Assembly: GCA_029974875.1 (NCBI GenBank)
Contig: JARKQP010000311.1
Coordinates: 1-16,035, forward strand
DNA from: Mobilitalea sp.
Lineage (GTDB): Bacteria > Bacillota_A > Clostridia > Lachnospirales > Lachnospiraceae
DNA length: 16,035 bases
Direction: 5' to 3'
Under the pieces are notes generated by a model. The model was given only the letters and a program-made list of their open reading frames with translations, searched no databases and was not told the DNA's origin. Below are positions 1 to 7,313 of the stretch, piece by piece; position 1 is the stretch's first letter; every line of letters begins with the position of its first letter. Made by a program: the position numbers and the translations under genes.

Positions 1-1
1 A

Positions 2-793
2 ATTTTTTTGATCGCCTGGGGCAATTCGGCACCGATGGTAAACACCATCACCATCAGAAGCGACCGGATTCCTAACAGTTTTTCTTCTTTTCGCATTGCA
101 CAGATTTCTGACCTTCACAATGCTGAATTTGGCAAAGGCAACGAGAAGCTACTAAAGATGCTGGAAGCAACAAAGCCGGACAGTATCGTTATTACCGGTG
201 ATTTGATAGATTCCAGACATACGGACCTTGGCATTGCTATTGCTTTTGCAGAAAAAGCCATGCGGATTGCAGCAACCTACTATGTATCTGGAAACCATGA
301 AGCAAGAATTTCCGGGTATGGTAAGCTGGTAGCCGGACTGGAAGCTGTAGGCGTAGTCGTCCTTGAAAATGAAAGCATTGAGCTGGAACGGTCAGGGGAG
401 AGGATACGTTTCATTGGGATCAGCGACCCGAGCTTTGCAACAGAGTACCTCATCAGCGGTCCGGAATCGATTGTTGCGGACGAATTAGAAGAGCTCATGG
501 TACATGACGGATGCTATACGATACTGCTTTCACACCGGCCTGAGCTGTTTGGGACGTATGTTGCAAGTGATGTAGACCTGGTATTCAGCGGACATGCGCA
601 TGGTGGACAATTCCGATTGCCTCTGATTGGGGGGCTGGTGGCGCCGGATCAAGGGCTGTTTCCTAAATATGATGCTGGGCTGTATTCTGATGGTGATACA
701 CACATGGTTGTAAGCCGTGGGTTGGGAAACAGTATTATTCCATTTCGCATCAATAACCGCCCTGAGATTGTTTTGGTGGAATTAGACAGATGA
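2..793 (+). CDS. Metallophosphoesterase, YkuE/YaeI-like (5' end outside window)
   Basis: This is a calcineurin-like metallophosphoesterase, a di-metal hydrolase of phosphoester bonds. Counting from the TTG at position 8, the metal-binding motifs appear in family order: DLH (35-37), GDLID (near 63), GNHE (near 95), SHRPELF (near 175) and GHAHGGQF (near 195). Members of the YkuE/YaeI family usually begin with a membrane anchor of about 20-30 residues followed by a segment like the one at the start here. The frame stays open to the left edge, so the gene is probably cut by the window and the TTG at 8 is not its true start. YkuE-type enzymes sit at the outer face of the membrane; the actual substrate is unknown. 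The gene ends at TGA 791-793, and no obvious terminator follows it. Confidence 0.9.
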   Translation: MFLIAWGNSAPMVNTITIRSDRIPNSFSSFRIAQISDLHNAEFGKGNEKLLKMLEATKPDSIVITGDLIDSRHTDLGIAIAFAEKAMRIAATYYVSGNHEARISGYGKLVAGLEAVGVVVLENESIELERSGERIRFIGISDPSFATEYLISGPESIVADELEELMVHDGCYTILLSHRPELFGTYVASDVDLVFSGHAHGGQFRLPLIGGLVAPDQGLFPKYDAGLYSDGDTHMVVSRGLGNSIIPFRINNRPEIVLVELDR

Positions 794-842
794 TTTTGGG
801 AAGAGGATAACTTCTAATTTGTCCAGATAAGTGGGAAGAGGT

Positions 843-986
843 ATGGTTTTCTGTTACGGAGATCATGTCTTTTCTTATGTGCATGAGCGTGGTAGAATGG
901 ATATAGGAGTTTTACTTCATGTGGAAAAATTAGAATTTGTCGGTCAGTTTTTAATCTGCGGACTATTTATACAATGTGAAATTTGA
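843..986 (+). CDS. Possible small ORF, 47 residues, unknown
   Basis: A short open frame starts with ATG at 843 just after GAAGAGGT, a reasonable ribosome binding site, and ends with TGA at 984-986. The product is mildly hydrophobic towards its C-terminus and shows no motif I recognise. It lies between the metallophosphoesterase and the cyclase-repeat gene and stops before the preferred start of the latter (1042). It could be a genuine small protein, a leader peptide or a remnant of a longer gene. Only the RBS supports it. Confidence 0.25.
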   Translation: MVFCYGDHVFSYVHERGRMDIGVLLHVEKLEFVGQFLICGLFIQCEI

Positions 987-1041
987 TCTAAATCTCCAGA
1001 GCATGAATCGGAGCATGGATCGCATTGGAAAGGTGAGAGGA

Positions 1042-1881
1042 ATGGCTATAGAGAAGCAATATGTATCAGATGTTGAAGTTATATTATCGCATAAGCATGA
1101 TAATGGAGCTGACCTTTGGACTACGCCTGATAAGCGTTTAATAAAAGGTGCGCCGTTCTCAACTTTGGAGAGCGTAATGTACTTATTGGAATTGGGTATG
1201 GAGACCACAGAACCTTTACTGCAAGAAGCCGCCGCATTGATATTCAGCACTTGGGAGGAGGACGGACGTTTCAGGTTGTATCCACAAGGCTCTGTTTACC
1301 CCTGCCAAACAATCCACGCCGCCAATGTTCTTAGCCATATGGGGTATGCCTCCGATACAAGACTGCAAAAAACCTTGCAGCATCTCTTAAATATCCAATA
1401 TACAGATGGGGGTTGGCGCTGCAATAAATTCAGCTTTGGCCGGGGTCCAGAAACGGAGTATTCAAATCCCCTCCCAACGCTTACCGCCCTGAATGCGTTC
1501 CGCTTTAGCGATTATCTCAACAAAGAACCCGCACTCGACAATGCCGTGAATTTTTTATTGGAGCATTGGACAATCAGGAAACCCATAGGCCCGTGCCACT
1601 ACGGAATTGGCACACTATTTATGCAAGTAGAATATCCTTTCCGAAACTACAACCTTTTTGTATACGTCTACGTCTTATCGCATTACAACCAGGCAAAGGA
1701 AGACAAACGGTTTCTCGAAGCCTTGGAAATATTGGAATCCAAAATGGTAGATGGGCAAATTGTGGTTGAGCGCATTGTTCCGAAGTTGGCCGGGCTTTCT
1801 TTCTGCAAAAAGGGTAAAGTAAGTGCTTTGGCAACAAAACGCTATCATGAAATTTTGCAAAACGTTCAAATGAAAAGATAG
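1042..1881 (+). CDS. Prenyltransferase/squalene-cyclase repeat protein, short
   Basis: The 279-residue product looks like an alpha/alpha-toroid repeat protein of the prenyltransferase/squalene oxidase superfamily. The clearest repeat is QYTDGGW (residues 119-125), followed by a region with TEYSNPLPTLTAL (138-150). Both are typical of helices lining the toroid. It is much shorter than squalene-hopene cyclases (about 600 residues) and has no DxDD protonation motif, so classical triterpene cyclase activity is not supported. No signal peptide or membrane segment is visible, suggesting a cytosolic protein. I chose ATG 1042 because AGGTGAGAGG lies just upstream. The frame extends to a GTG at 976, but the extra 22 residues have no good RBS. 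Neighbours are unrelated, so context gives no function. Confidence 0.7.
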   Translation: MAIEKQYVSDVEVILSHKHDNGADLWTTPDKRLIKGAPFSTLESVMYLLELGMETTEPLLQEAAALIFSTWEEDGRFRLYPQGSVYPCQTIHAANVLSHMGYASDTRLQKTLQHLLNIQYTDGGWRCNKFSFGRGPETEYSNPLPTLTALNAFRFSDYLNKEPALDNAVNFLLEHWTIRKPIGPCHYGIGTLFMQVEYPFRNYNLFVYVYVLSHYNQAKEDKRFLEALEILESKMVDGQIVVERIVPKLAGLSFCKKGKVSALATKRYHEILQNVQMKR

Positions 1882-1977
1882 CGTATATTCATAGTATGGG
1901 AATAATCCAAAGCAATCAATCCCAATTTGTCAGGATGTTATGAACATAATGGATGCCCCACAGAAGAAGGAGAGGTC

Positions 1978-2544
1978 ATGATGGCGACGATTTATGAAAA
2001 ATATCTGAAACTGAATATAAATAGCTCTCACATTGGCTTGGAGTACGGTGAGAGTAAAAACAACTATTGTTGTACTCCAAAGGGTGCAAGCATCATCGGC
2101 TGGGCAGGTGTTGACGGTATTCATTTTTGCTTTGTGCGCGGTTTTGGCGAGATGGTGTTTGCCGTCAGTCCAATGAACACGCCCGGTAACTATGTGCATC
2201 CACTGGCACAAAATTTTAAGGACTTTCTTCGTCTCTTGCTGGCTTGCGGCCATACGGCGCCGCTGGAACAGGCGTGGCGTTGGGATCAGGCGCAATTTGA
2301 TGGGTTTCTACGGGAAAATGCCTCTACTGCCGAGCGATCGGTGGCGTTGGATATTATCCGGGAAAAACTGTCCCTTACGCCTATGGATCGGCCATTTACT
2401 TATATCAAAGACTTACAGGCCGGATTTGATTACAGCCGCATCAAATATACGGAAGATTACAATGACTTTGTCCCTAACGAACCCAAAATGCCGGAATGGA
2501 AGGTTTACTTTGACGGAAACTTTTGTGGACATCATGGCCGCTAA
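1978..2544 (+). pseudogene. 5' part of a disrupted, uncharacterised gene
   Basis: The frame opens at ATG 1978 (or ATG 1981) after AAGGAGAGG and runs 188 codons to an in-frame TAA at 2542-2544. The same frame resumes directly after that stop and stays open to 3492, so this looks like the N-terminal part of one protein of about 500 residues. The segment with GWAGVDGIHFCF, FGEMVFAV and HPLAQNFKDFLRLLLACG resembles SUKH/SMI1-type immunity folds (glycine-rich strands followed by an FxxFL helix). That resemblance is only by eye. The last residues before the stop look out of frame. In the +1 frame from the TTTT run at 2521-2524 the reading FVDIMAAKEPERKFP is more protein-like, suggesting a 1-nt insertion there. 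See the findings. Confidence 0.65.
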
Positions 2545-3492
2545 AGAGCCGGAAAGGAAATTCCCTTAAACAGGCAATTTATCTGGGATGATGAAGCCTG
2601 GAATATTCCGGCGGCTTATACCTGCAGCAAGGGTCTGGTCATAGACTTTTACTTAAAGGTTCCACTGGAGCGTATACGTGCCTTTATGGATAAATGGAAG
2701 CTCCTTGACGGCAGTGACGGAACTGACTTCACAGATGAACAGCGGATGCAAATTGACGCAGAGAACCCGCTGGCTGTCAACATGAATCCGAAGGTTGTGC
2801 TGAACGGAACCGAGCTTTCAGGTTCGCACGGCTGTGGCTTGTCCTGGAACCCCTGTTTTCCGGAGGGCAACGGCCTTGAGGCTAAGAGTGTAGTGCAGCA
2901 TTATGGCCTTGACCCCGACCAAGGCTATGCAATTTGGCGTAGTGCGTTTCTTTGGAAAACGCAGCAGAAGCCTCAAATAAAAACCCTCAGTGTGGTATTG
3001 GCGCAAGAGCCTATAGCTATATCAGGACCGCACTTTCGGGTATCGTTGCCCGGTGAACAAATTGAGTTTACGCATCCATCCACAGGGCAGAAATACACGT
3101 TGACCGTGCAGGGATATGAGCGTCAGGAATTCTCCGCCAAGCATTTTAATGTTCCAACCCAGGAGTTCCCGGAGCACTATACTATGCTGAGCTATACAAT
3201 CTTGCCCAATCCTCCGGAGGGATTTCTTACCGTCACAGACTGCGCTCCATCCGACCGGCCACGGCAGAAGCATCTTGGGTCAAATGTACAGGCAACCAAT
3301 GACGTTTGCAGCATTGGCATCATCGGCATCCCGAGGGGCGCAACCAGCACCGCATCCGGTGGAGGTGATGAAGGAAAACTCCAGGTGGCCTGCTCCGCAC
3401 TTCATTTTGAGCCGGTGGATGAGGTGGAGTGGCGTATCGTGTTCCATGAAAAAAGGTGTGAAGATATTGCGTTAGCGCTAATAGGAACCTGA
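2545..3492 (+). pseudogene. 3' part of the disrupted, uncharacterised gene
   Basis: This is the continuation of the frame interrupted at 2542-2544. It is open for about 315 codons and ends at TGA 3490-3492. Convincing coding sequence begins at about 2566 (LNRQFIWDDEAWNIPAAYTC) well before the first ATG at 2686, and neither that ATG nor any earlier candidate has a good ribosome binding site. It is therefore hard to see how this part would be translated on its own. The product is hydrophilic, with no signal peptide, membrane segment or enzyme motif I recognise. If the interruption is a sequencing error, the intact gene would run 1978-3492 and encode roughly 500 residues. Confidence 0.6.
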
Positions 3493-3559
3493 GGCGAAAG
3501 GCTCTTTATAAAGAAGATTACGGAAAATCTACAAATTATGGTTTAAAGGGGGAGAAAAC

Positions 3560-3718
3560 ATGTCAAAAGGAATGAAAGCATTTATTGTAACTGTGCTGGC
3601 AGGTATCATTGGATTATATTTAGGTGCATTTATGAACTTGGAGGGGTATTTAGGGCTTATTTTTGCAATCGCTGCCGCTACAGGTTTTATTGTCTCAGGG
3701 ATTAACCATAATGAATAA
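3560..3718 (+). CDS. Small membrane protein, 52 residues, two predicted helices
   Basis: ATG 3560 follows AAAGGGGGAG, a very strong ribosome binding site, and the frame ends with TAA at 3716-3718. The peptide has two hydrophobic stretches (about residues 6-24 and 29-47) separated by a short polar turn with N-L-E-G, and it starts with two lysines, so a helical hairpin in the membrane is likely. The composition is rich in G, A, I and L. Function is unknown. It sits alone between the disrupted gene and the 100-residue ORF. Confidence 0.6.
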   Translation: MSKGMKAFIVTVLAGIIGLYLGAFMNLEGYLGLIFAIAAATGFIVSGINHNE

Positions 3719-3745
3719 AATTAGAATTTGACGAGGAGAGTGCTT

Positions 3746-4048
3746 ATGCCGAAGGTAATTAAACGCCAGCCTTTCGTGGCTGGGGGTGTCCGATATCAGA
3801 AGGTTTGGCATTGGGCTCATGGAGGTGTTGTCTGGAAGGAATTGTCCGACAAGCGTAGAACAGCTATTGCTGACAAGGTAAAGCGGCTTGCCAAAAGATA
3901 CGAACGACCATATGATGCAAATAAAGGAATCATCGTGGCATTAAAATTCTTCATGTGTAGAATGATGCATAAAGCGGTAGCGAAAAACGAAAATCCGTTG
4001 TCTGCCGATAATCAGCATTGGGTGGACCGGGGATGGGTAAAATTATAA
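3746..4048 (+). CDS. 100-residue protein, possible flavodoxin-family C-terminal tail
   Basis: ATG 3746 follows GAGGAGAG at a good distance, and an in-frame TAG at 3722 rules out a long upstream extension. The product is basic and soluble. Its C-terminal third (about residues 66-98: a hydrophobic/basic helix followed by NPLSADNQHWVDRGW) resembles the tails of many clostridial flavodoxin/NADPH-dependent FMN reductase proteins, which end in a Y/H-W-x-x-x-G-W motif. The flavin-binding Rossmann-like core is absent. I therefore see either a stand-alone small protein or the re-started remnant of a longer flavodoxin-like gene. The family link is an inference from the tail only. Confidence 0.5.
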   Translation: MPKVIKRQPFVAGGVRYQKVWHWAHGGVVWKELSDKRRTAIADKVKRLAKRYERPYDANKGIIVALKFFMCRMMHKAVAKNENPLSADNQHWVDRGWVKL

Positions 4049-4128
4049 TCTTTAAAACTAAGACAGGTATTGCCTTGTTAAAATCCGTCTATAAGTTAAG
4101 TTAGACCCGAATTTCGTTGTAAAAGAAA

Positions 4129-4166
4129 AACGGCGGCTTTGATCAGGTTATATCAAGTCCGCCGTT
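4129..4166 (-). terminator. Rho-independent terminator of the ABC operon
   Basis: The arms at 4129-4143 and 4152-4166 pair over about 13 of 15 positions around an 8-nt loop, with a GC-rich base (AACGGCGG against CCGCCGTT). Read on the minus strand the hairpin is followed by TTTTTCTTTT. It lies 15 nt beyond the stop of the ABC ATPase gene and closes that operon. Confidence 0.9.
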
Positions 4167-4180
4167 CAACTGTTTACCTA

Positions 4181-4858
4181 TCACTTTCTTCTATTGAAAT
4201 ACTTATCTATGAGTTCCTCCGTAACAGGTACAGCCCGCCTGTTATCAATGATATAGACCGCATCGCAGAGCTGCTCAATATCCTCGTAATTATGGGAGGT
4301 CAGGAGGATTGTCTTTCCCTCGGCTTGCAGCAAACGGACAATTTCCTTAACATCGTTGTATGTCTGGAAGTCCAAAGCGTTAAACGGTTCGTCCAATACA
4401 AGGATTTCCTGATTCTCCATAATGGCCTGTGCCAGTCCGAGCTTTTGCTTCATACCGAGGGAATAATTATCAACCTTTGTTTTGTTTTCAGGATCCAACC
4501 CGACCTTCCGCATGGTTTCACGGATTTGATTGTCGTTGATAACGCCGCGGATGTTCGCTAAGAATTTCAAGTTTTTAAATCCGTTGTAAATCCCGATAAA
4601 GCCGGGGGAGTTGATGAACACGCCCATATTTGCCGGGAAATCCGCCTTATCACCTAAGGTGCTTCCATCAATGACAACGCTTCCCTTGTCCGGTTTAACC
4701 ATGCCGCAAATTATTTTGAAAAGCACGGATTTTCCGCTCCCATTTGCGCCGACAAGCCCGATAGTTTTTCCTCTTTCTACCGTAAGAGATACTTCCTCCA
4801 ATATGGGCTGGCCTGAAAATTGTTTTGATACGTTTTTTATTTCGATGCATGTAGACAT
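4181..4858 (-). CDS. ABC transporter ATP-binding protein
   Basis: The 225-residue product is a single ABC nucleotide-binding domain that hydrolyses ATP to power the two permeases encoded upstream. Visible motifs are Walker A GANGSGKS (37-44), the ABC signature SLGMKQ (133-138), Walker B ILVLDE (152-157) and the H-loop histidine H189. The usual Q-loop glutamine is not evident; the segment near residue 80 reads VFINSPGF, as in several bacteriocin/antibiotic-type exporters. ATG 4858 is chosen because GGAGG lies upstream and the ABC fold begins immediately after it; a longer frame to 4945 would overlap the preceding permease gene. It starts 19 nt after that permease, is the last gene of the operon, and is followed by a strong terminator. 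Confidence 0.93.
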   Translation of the reverse strand: MSTCIEIKNVSKQFSGQPILEEVSLTVERGKTIGLVGANGSGKSVLFKIICGMVKPDKGSVVIDGSTLGDKADFPANMGVFINSPGFIGIYNGFKNLKFLANIRGVINDNQIRETMRKVGLDPENKTKVDNYSLGMKQKLGLAQAIMENQEILVLDEPFNALDFQTYNDVKEIVRLLQAEGKTILLTSHNYEDIEQLCDAVYIIDNRRAVPVTEELIDKYFNRRK

Positions 4859-4877
4859 GTATGCTTCCTCCTTAATT

Positions 4878-6371
4878 CTAATTTTTTGGCAGGCGCTTGT
4901 ATCCGGCGGCAAAAAGCCAGCTGATAAACAAGGCATTTGTAACAAGTAAGATCAGGGCGGCATAAGGGCTTGCGATACCCTCCGCGCCGATTTGCGGTAA
5001 ATCGATTCTCGCCAGGCTTGATAATCCAAAGGGCAAGTATTCTATGGGAGCCATACAGAAAAGATTTATTATTACAAGTCCAATAAATCCTGCAGTTATC
5101 TGCCCAGCCAAGCAATAGATCCCTATGATGAAAAGAGCCTGTGCAGCTATATCCAATAATCTCATTCCCACAGATAGGCCAAGCAAAGTAAGCGTACCTG
5201 TGTCAATCGTCATCCCCATTACCGACAGTCCGAGCATCGGAAAGGCCGCGAGGAAAATGCCATAAATAAGGAAAAACAGCAGCGCGGATGTGAGAATCCC
5301 GATGAGTAGATCCCTTCGCTTTTTTAGGCGTACCGTGATAAAAGCGGAGTGCTCGGTTGTCGCTTTTTCAATAAACGCCGCTAACAAATAAATCGGTGCG
5401 CCGTTTAACAAGAGCATCTCCATGAAGCTCAATATATGGAAGCTGCCGGTGACATGCCCTGCAAACAATCGGATAATCCATTCTTCGCCGCTGATCCCAC
5501 CCGCACCTTGGAGATATTTCCACACAACCATCAAAATCACCATAGAGCTTAAAATGATTACATTCTTCTTGTTAATTAACTCCTTGCAGTAGTACGGCGT
5601 AATTCCTTTCCATTGTCTTTTTGAAAAGGTAAGCTGGTGATGCCAATATTTCTTTGCAGTCCAAAGGATAACGCAAAGGAGGAGGATGCCGGTTATGGCA
5701 GTGATCATCAAGCGGTGCGGGCTTGTTAGGTTATGGTGCAGTATAACGATATGATTGAATGCAGTGATCGGCAATTCCAGCAAAAACCCGATTTTAATGC
5801 TCAACGTAGATAATACATAAAGGAACAATATGATCTTTATCGCTGATGATCTTAATAGGAAGTGGCCGATCCACATTAAAATCATAGCGGTTACGCATAA
5901 TCCTACGAACATATAGGCAGTCACCGCCGCAAAGCTGAGGGCAGGAGAAGCAAAGAAGGAGGAAAAAACAGTGAGCAATTCTTGCGTTGCCCCTCCCTCT
6001 GCTATCATCCAACCGCCGTCCGTCGGCAACCCTATTCCAGAGACAACAATCGCCAAGAGCTGCACTGCCATAAAAATGAATGAAATAACCACCAGTGACA
6101 ACCATTTGTGGACAAAATAACGGAAATATGTCTTGTACCGCAGAATCACCGCTTCGCTGTCATCCTCTATAACAAAGAAGCAGAGCAGCAGAAACATCGG
6201 GAGCATGAAGTACAGCAAATAATAATGGTCTGATATAACGGCAAGGCAATGCTGGAGCAATGGCTGTTCTGTGCCCACGCGGACACTCAGCCCGAAGATC
6301 AGACAAACGATAAATAACCCCACAAGGGTTCCCCTAACCCCGCCACTTAAGTTTTTCCGCAGCAGATTCAT
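4878..6371 (-). CDS. Large ABC-2-type permease, about 12 TM, internally duplicated
   Basis: The 497-residue integral membrane protein has about 12 hydrophobic segments arranged as two six-helix halves (roughly residues 1-245 and 250-497). Each half has a hydrophobic hairpin, a short charged stretch (EAVILRYKTYFRYF in the first, SAFITVRLKKRRDL in the second) and then a further long hydrophobic helix, suggesting duplication and fusion of a six-helix permease. The start is ATG 6371, 8 nt after GGAGG; the alternative GTG at 6380 sits too close to that site. It lies 15 nt after the smaller permease and 19 nt before the ATPase, so the three form one transporter. ABC-2 permeases of this shape usually export or confer resistance to peptides; the substrate is unknown. 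Confidence 0.8.
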   Translation of the reverse strand: MNLLRKNLSGGVRGTLVGLFIVCLIFGLSVRVGTEQPLLQHCLAVISDHYYLLYFMLPMFLLLCFFVIEDDSEAVILRYKTYFRYFVHKWLSLVVISFIFMAVQLLAIVVSGIGLPTDGGWMIAEGGATQELLTVFSSFFASPALSFAAVTAYMFVGLCVTAMILMWIGHFLLRSSAIKIILFLYVLSTLSIKIGFLLELPITAFNHIVILHHNLTSPHRLMITAITGILLLCVILWTAKKYWHHQLTFSKRQWKGITPYYCKELINKKNVIILSSMVILMVVWKYLQGAGGISGEEWIIRLFAGHVTGSFHILSFMEMLLLNGAPIYLLAAFIEKATTEHSAFITVRLKKRRDLLIGILTSALLFFLIYGIFLAAFPMLGLSVMGMTIDTGTLTLLGLSVGMRLLDIAAQALFIIGIYCLAGQITAGFIGLVIINLFCMAPIEYLPFGLSSLARIDLPQIGAEGIASPYAALILLVTNALFISWLFAAGYKRLPKN

Positions 6372-6386
6372 GTGTTTCACCTCCCG

Positions 6387-7160
6387 TCATACCTCATAAA
6401 CAGTTTTATGCCTTACTTTAGCGAAAACAATCCAAAGGACCGCAATAACAGCGAGGAGCAAAGCCGGGCCGGCAAATGGTGACAGGGAAGTGATCGATTG
6501 GCTTGCTACCGCAGTCGGCTCATAGGAGGTGATAAGCCGGTATTCCGGCATGGCCAGTATGGATAAGGAAAAGTTCTCCAAAATATCATAGATAAACGGG
6601 CCAGTTAAAATAACAAAGATATTTTTGATATATAGCGACAGCACAAACCCAAGGCTCATAATTATCACACCAATCATGCTTTTCCAAAGTGACAGCAGAA
6701 ACGCATATAAGAGTGGGACATTGACAAACATATCAAGATAGATATGGCTAAAGGGGGAGGCCTCCGTACCCCTTATCATAGGAACGATCGGCTGCTTTAC
6801 ATACAAGGCAAAAACTGCCGACAGGAAGTAGGGAATAAAAAGAATGGCAAAAGCTGAAACAGCGGCAGCGATCCATTTTGCCGTCAGGTACTTTGCCTTG
6901 CCAACACGGGGCATCGTATACAGCAGGAAGTTATTTTTACGCTCATAATATATAAGCCAGCAAATCGGAACGGTCACGAACAGGGGAAACAGGAAGTTTA
7001 GGAGCTCGGAGCCAACCTCCCATGCCTCAAGGTCATAATCCAGGCTGTAATTTTGATACAGGGTGCAGGACAGGATGATAGCAGCGATGGTAAGTAAAGC
7101 GACCGTCAATATGACCGGAATCTTTAATTTGCTAAATTCGTTTTTTATCAATCGAAACAT
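6387..7160 (-). CDS. ABC-2-type permease, about 6 TM
   Basis: The 257-residue protein has an amphipathic N-terminus (MFRLIKNEFSKLK), typical of ABC-2 permeases, then about six membrane segments (near residues 15-33, 52-70, 94-117, 148-182, 185-205 and 230-250). A cytoplasmic loop carries RVGKAKYLTAKWIAAAV, which resembles a loop of the permease at 14820. ATG 7160 is preferred because the ABC-2 N-terminus begins there and AAAGAAAGGA lies upstream. A longer frame to 7283 runs back through the promoter and terminator and is unlikely to be translated. It is the first gene of a three-gene transporter operon driven by the promoter at 7203-7231. Confidence 0.82.
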   Translation of the reverse strand: MFRLIKNEFSKLKIPVILTVALLTIAAIILSCTLYQNYSLDYDLEAWEVGSELLNFLFPLFVTVPICWLIYYERKNNFLLYTMPRVGKAKYLTAKWIAAAVSAFAILFIPYFLSAVFALYVKQPIVPMIRGTEASPFSHIYLDMFVNVPLLYAFLLSLWKSMIGVIIMSLGFVLSLYIKNIFVILTGPFIYDILENFSLSILAMPEYRLITSYEPTAVASQSITSLSPFAGPALLLAVIAVLWIVFAKVRHKTVYEV

Positions 7161-7202
7161 AGTGAGTTTCCTTTCTTTGTGGATTGCCGTATCAACGGTA
7201 CG

Positions 7203-7231
7203 CTTATAATTATAGGAATTATCCAGGTCAA
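7203..7231 (-). promoter_or_regulatory. Promoter of the minus-strand ABC operon
   Basis: Read on the minus strand, TTGACC (7231-7226) and TATAAG (7208-7203) are spaced by 17 bp, giving a predicted start near 7196 and a leader of about 35 nt before ATG 7160. Two copies of ACCGTTG lie on either side of this promoter (7232-7240 and 7191-7199) and may be binding sites for the LytTR regulator. Confidence 0.65.
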
Positions 7232-7243
7232 AGCAACGGTTCT

Positions 7244-7312
7244 GAAACGAAACAGGGGAATAACGGCACGAATTCTTATTCATGCCGTTATAGCCCCGTT
7301 TTTTTCCGTTTC
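7244..7312 (-). terminator. Bidirectional-looking terminator hairpin after the histidine kinase
   Basis: The arms at 7251-7268 and 7283-7300 pair closely (GGCA/TGCC, AACGG/CCGTT, GGGG/CCCC), and GAAACG at 7244 can pair with CGTTTC at 7307, lengthening the stem. It begins 2 nt beyond the kinase stop codon, separates the regulatory operon from the transporter operon, and has T-rich flanks on both strands. Confidence 0.7.
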
Positions 7313-7313
7313 A

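Noticed and set aside
2521..2569. Programmed ribosomal frameshifting in the 1978-3492 gene
   Set aside because: Two opposite shifts within 45 nt would be needed and neither site has a classic slippery heptamer or an evident stimulatory stem. Decay or sequencing error is simpler.
816..3732. Recurrent AATTTGTC/AATTTGAC before genes (near 816, 934, 1924, 3725) as gene-cassette recombination sites
   Set aside because: The shared stretch is only about 8 bp, flanking sequences do not form paired core sites, and no integrase is present. A chance origin in AT-rich spacers is likely.
4060..4077. Weak hairpin (ACAGG...CCTTGT) after the 100-residue ORF as a terminator
   Set aside because: The stem is short with a bulge and no T tract follows.
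4181..4945. Longer start (4945) for the ABC ATPase
   Set aside because: It would overlap the preceding permease gene, and the added residues do not look like an ABC domain. ATG 4858 has GGAGG upstream.
6387..7283. Longer start (7283) for the first permease
   Set aside because: The added 41 residues would be encoded by the promoter and terminator region; the typical permease N-terminus begins at ATG 7160.
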